NCBI RefSeq assembly: GCF_013299165.1
Contig: NZ_JAAFKD010000024.1
Coordinates: 1-64,000, forward strand
DNA length: 64,000 nt
Direction: 5' to 3'
From: Microcoleus sp. bin38.metabat.b11b12b14.051
Lineage (GTDB): Bacteria; Cyanobacteriota; Cyanobacteriia; Cyanobacteriales; Microcoleaceae
Numbering within the stretch: position 1 is the stretch's first letter; each line of letters starts with the position of its first letter. The position numbers and the translations under genes were made by a program. Under the pieces are notes generated by a model. The model had not been told where the DNA came from. It saw nothing but the letters and a program-made list of their open reading frames with translations, and made no database searches. Below are positions 61,464 through 64,000 of this stretch, piece after piece.

Positions 61464-63519
61464 AATCCACCTCTACTATTTCCGTATATTCAAATTCATT
61501 CGGACTGCGCTTAACTAAAGCATAGCGCATCCCGCCCAGGTCGATCGAGTCTTCTTCGCAATCAGGTTTCGGAGAATTGTACTCCAGCACGTATTCCTTA
61601 CCTATGGAAGTTTCCATTTCTTGGGCTACTTCTCCCCGCCACTGAGTTTTAGTCACTAAAACTACTAATTGATTCGCCAATTTGGGGAGTTTATTCGCGA
61701 TTTGTTTGCGATAAATCTCGTCCAAACTGCCAAAGGGAGAATCCATCACAATCGGAAACGTACTGCTATCGGGGCCCATCAAAGTATTTTTTTGACTCCA
61801 CTCACGCACACCTTCAATAATTCCGCCGATAAATGACAAACTGAGGATTTGATTTTCTCCGGTGGAGGCGGCGACTAAAGATTCTTTTCCTGATGTGTTT
61901 TCTACTAGGGTTAGTTCGTATTTATCGCTTAACTTTGGGATGTAAGGAGTAAAAGAGATTTGACTGAAAATATCTTGTACTCGCTTTTCTAGATGAGAAC
62001 AAAATTCTTTTTCTAAACGCGATCGCACTTCTGTTAGGCGATCGATCGCATCCTGAGACGCAGCAATCCGGCGCTGGGCCAACACTTGCCTTTCCTCGTT
62101 GAGTTGCTGCTTGTCGATTTGCTTGTCAAAAGCGGCTACCTGGGCTGTCAAACTCTCAATCTGCTGCTGGTTAGAGCCTGTTTCCCGGTGCAACTCGCTC
62201 ATGTTTGCCTCAATTTGATCCAAGCGCTTTTGCAAGCGGCTGACATCGCCGTTAGGGAAGTTTTTTAGCTTGGTGTGAATGTCGTCTAACTGGCTTTCCA
62301 CGCGAGAAAGTTCGGATCTACCGCGACTGATATTGCTTTGTTGGCGATCGATTTCATCCCAAAAATCAGCTATTTGGCGATCGATTTCATTTATGCGATC
62401 GCTAATTCGGATCGTAGTTTCTTCCACATCTCCAGCACCCGCTTTATCCATCCAACCCATGACATTTTCGCAAGCAACAGAATGGGGGGTTAACTCAGCA
62501 CCGCAGATACACTGCTGCTGCGCCAATAACTCTTGTAAAAACGGGCGCTGAATTCCCGAAAGCAACTCACCTTTCTCCCGCAACGCCCCGACAATAATTT
62601 CAAATTCCGCCGCCGCATCGGATAAAAACATCGCGTAACCGCGCACAGAAATCTCTCGTTTGATAGCATCTAAACAGCGGGCAATTTCTTGCTTAAATAA
62701 AGTCTGCTGCATTTCTAATTCATTGCGTAACTTTTGCAACTCCGCAGCACCGCTGAGTTCTAGCAAACTACCGCTTACTGCTTTTTTTACTTCACCTTGA
62801 TTAATCAACTCTTGCTCGATTTCTAGTTGTTTTTGCGAAAGTTTGTCTGCTTCTTCTTGAGATTTTTGTTTTTCTTTTAAAAGTTTCTTAATTTCTGAAT
62901 TGCCAATCTGTCTTAAATCTGTTTCTAGAGACTTTTTGGCATCTCCCAGATGTCGGATAGAGCGAGTCAATACCTCTACTCCCAGCAATTCCTTGGTAGC
63001 TTCAGCAATTTCTGCTTTCTTGTCGTGACGGACAATTTGCTCGATTCGCTCTCCGTCAAAAAAGAAATATTGATGCAAACTTTCAGGCAAAATGCGTCCG
63101 ATAATATCGTCTGGATGCTGCGGCGATGGCATCCAACGCCCGTCATCTTTTGCTATTTGTAGGAATAACTCGCTTTTGCTTTGTTCGAGATTCTCATCAC
63201 TTTTATAAACGCGACAAGCACGTCTTACTTTGTACCTAATTGTGTCATGTTCAAAAATAATTTCTACCCAACAATCTACTTTTTTGCCATTTTTTGCTTC
63301 CGCAATAGCCCGTTTGTTGACTAATTGCTCTCCAACCGCAAAAGCTGCGCTAAATTTTTCGTACAGCACCCAAGTAAAGCCGTTCATTAAAGCTGTTTTT
63401 CCGGCGCCGTTATTCCCGTGAATTATTGTAATATTTTGCGCGCCCCAAGCAAGTTTAATTTCGGGAGTTTGGTCGTAAAATTGCCGAAAATTGCAGAGAA
63501 CAATTGACATTAATTTCAT
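61453..63519 (-). CDS. SMC/DndD-like coiled-coil ATPase
   Basis: A 688-residue Rad50/SMC-type ATPase: Walker A GNNGAGKTALM (about 35-45), YFFFDGERIEQIVRHDK (a DndD-like FxFDGE motif), long coiled coils with a central cysteine motif CICGAELTPHS (zinc-hook-like), signature STGENQILSLSFIGGI and Walker B VMDSPFGSLDEIYR. It is a paralogue of dndD rather than a second copy. Its ATG overlaps the stop of the preceding 87-residue gene as ATGA, implying tight coupling. Likely a DNA-binding motor of an associated defence module. Confidence 0.9.
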   Translation of the reverse strand: MKLMSIVLCNFRQFYDQTPEIKLAWGAQNITIIHGNNGAGKTALMNGFTWVLYEKFSAAFAVGEQLVNKRAIAEAKNGKKVDCWVEIIFEHDTIRYKVRRACRVYKSDENLEQSKSELFLQIAKDDGRWMPSPQHPDDIIGRILPESLHQYFFFDGERIEQIVRHDKKAEIAEATKELLGVEVLTRSIRHLGDAKKSLETDLRQIGNSEIKKLLKEKQKSQEEADKLSQKQLEIEQELINQGEVKKAVSGSLLELSGAAELQKLRNELEMQQTLFKQEIARCLDAIKREISVRGYAMFLSDAAAEFEIIVGALREKGELLSGIQRPFLQELLAQQQCICGAELTPHSVACENVMGWMDKAGAGDVEETTIRISDRINEIDRQIADFWDEIDRQQSNISRGRSELSRVESQLDDIHTKLKNFPNGDVSRLQKRLDQIEANMSELHRETGSNQQQIESLTAQVAAFDKQIDKQQLNEERQVLAQRRIAASQDAIDRLTEVRSRLEKEFCSHLEKRVQDIFSQISFTPYIPKLSDKYELTLVENTSGKESLVAASTGENQILSLSFIGGIIEGVREWSQKNTLMGPDSSTFPIVMDSPFGSLDEIYRKQIANKLPKLANQLVVLVTKTQWRGEVAQEMETSIGKEYVLEYNSPKPDCEEDSIDLGGMRYALVKRSPNEFEYTEIVEVDYGF

Positions 63520-63779
63520 ACAATTGCTTCCTTAATGATTTGCAAAATCTCATCCGTAATATAGCGGGGAGTTTTCATATACAGCTTATCTTTTTCAAGT
63601 TCCAATACGCGCTCGATAATTTGTCTAACTTCCGGTGTGGCGCTAGTAATTGGTTGCTGTACGTCGCTCAAGTCTTTGTCAGTGTGGTAACCAGAACGCT
63701 TTTCTGCTAAAATGGCGATCGGTACGGGTGCGATCGCACTATCTGAATATCTAAAAGCCACAACCAGATTTTCATTCAT
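63516..63779 (-). CDS. Small protein coupled to the SMC-like ATPase
   Basis: An 87-residue protein of unrecognised family (MNENLVVAFRYSDSAIAPVP, IAILAEKRSGYHTDKDLSD, PEVRQIIERVLELEKDKLYM). The C-terminal half is helical. Its TGA overlaps the next gene's ATG, so it probably works with the ATPase. It is the first visible gene of the cluster; a heptamer microsatellite lies just upstream. Confidence 0.7.
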   Translation of the reverse strand: MNENLVVAFRYSDSAIAPVPIAILAEKRSGYHTDKDLSDVQQPITSATPEVRQIIERVLELEKDKLYMKTPRYITDEILQIIKEAIV

Positions 63780-63782
63780 AAT

Positions 63783-63990
63783 TAGAAGGAAGAAGGAAGA
63801 AGGAAAAATGTTTATAGAGTTAGCTTTTGAGTCCTCTCAATTTGACGTTTAATTAAGTGGATTAACTTGTTTTATTGCCAAATTCAAAAACTAGAGGGTT
63901 ACGCATGGGGTGAGAAACCGGGTTTCTACGAGTTTTGCTCTCCTGTCACGAGAAATTTACAAAGAAACCCGGTTTCTACGATTTTTGTGA
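63783..63990. repeat. GGAAGAA heptamers and AGAAACCGGGTTTCT repeats at the right edge
   Basis: A short GAAGAAGGAAGAAGG run (63783-63803) and, from about 63911, palindromic GAAACCGGGTTTC copies with GTCACGAGAAAT spacers, the same motifs found inside the MITE at 7619-7806. No gene is seen after 63780. Confidence 0.75.
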
Positions 63991-64000
63991 CGAGAAACGA

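Overview
This window looks like a chromosomal segment of a filamentous, non-heterocystous cyanobacterium of the Oscillatoriales (Microcoleus/Oscillatoria type). The basis is rbcX-rbcS, ChlI, Psb32, cobH and cyanobacterial-style FtsQ/FtsZ, abundant HIP1 (GCGATCGC) sites, Uma2 nucleases, WD40-STAND and CHAT-TPR proteins, and very dense small repeats between genes. The genus is inference; no rRNA or tRNA gene was seen.

Layout. 1-0.7 kb: end of the Rubisco operon (rbcX C-terminus, rbcS, terminator). 0.7-8 kb: repeats, orphan small genes, a Uma2 nuclease, ruvC and chlI, and a DUF6883/DUF4926 pair whose first gene is split by a 188-bp MITE with TA target duplication. 8-12.9 kb: a CHASE2-GGDEF-EAL c-di-GMP protein, dapB and a membrane protein. 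12.9-24.3 kb: a minus-strand efflux block (Spy-like lipoprotein, giant-hairpin adaptor, two RND pumps, in MdtABC-like order) separated by tandem repeats. 24.6-30.3 kb: TPR-CHAT protease, small helical protein and a protein with two C-terminal membrane segments, a compact set that is my main candidate for an undescribed conflict or cell-death system. 30.5-33.3 kb: cobH, psb32 and a SnoaL-like gene followed directly by an attC-like site. 33.3-41 kb: a 1825-residue STAND-WD40 protein and a second P-loop ATPase. 41-46.7 kb: ftsQ, ftsZ, an MBL hydrolase, a glycine-zipper membrane protein and thiD.

47.2-63.8 kb is a DNA phosphorothioation (dnd) island. dndE, dndD, dndC and dndB lie on the minus strand in the expected order, but the cluster has been opened in three places: a hairpin between dndD and dndE, a REP-type Y1 transposase flanked by two copies of a cloverleaf-forming 141-bp repeat between dndC and dndD, and an opposite-strand pair (DGQHR protein plus PD-(D/E)XK nuclease) between dndB and dndC. 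Beyond dndB lie a third DGQHR protein, a RelE-type toxin-antitoxin pair, a DUF6887/DUF6888 pair and a six-gene minus-strand cluster (small protein, second SMC-like ATPase, Uma2, MazG-like hydrolase, phosphorothioation-associated protein 4, endonuclease/exonuclease/phosphatase). dndA and the DptFGH restriction genes are not in the window.

Repeats reach into coding sequence in several places: they supply the C-terminal tails of two proteins and in-frame low-complexity inserts in the CHAT protease and the STAND protein.
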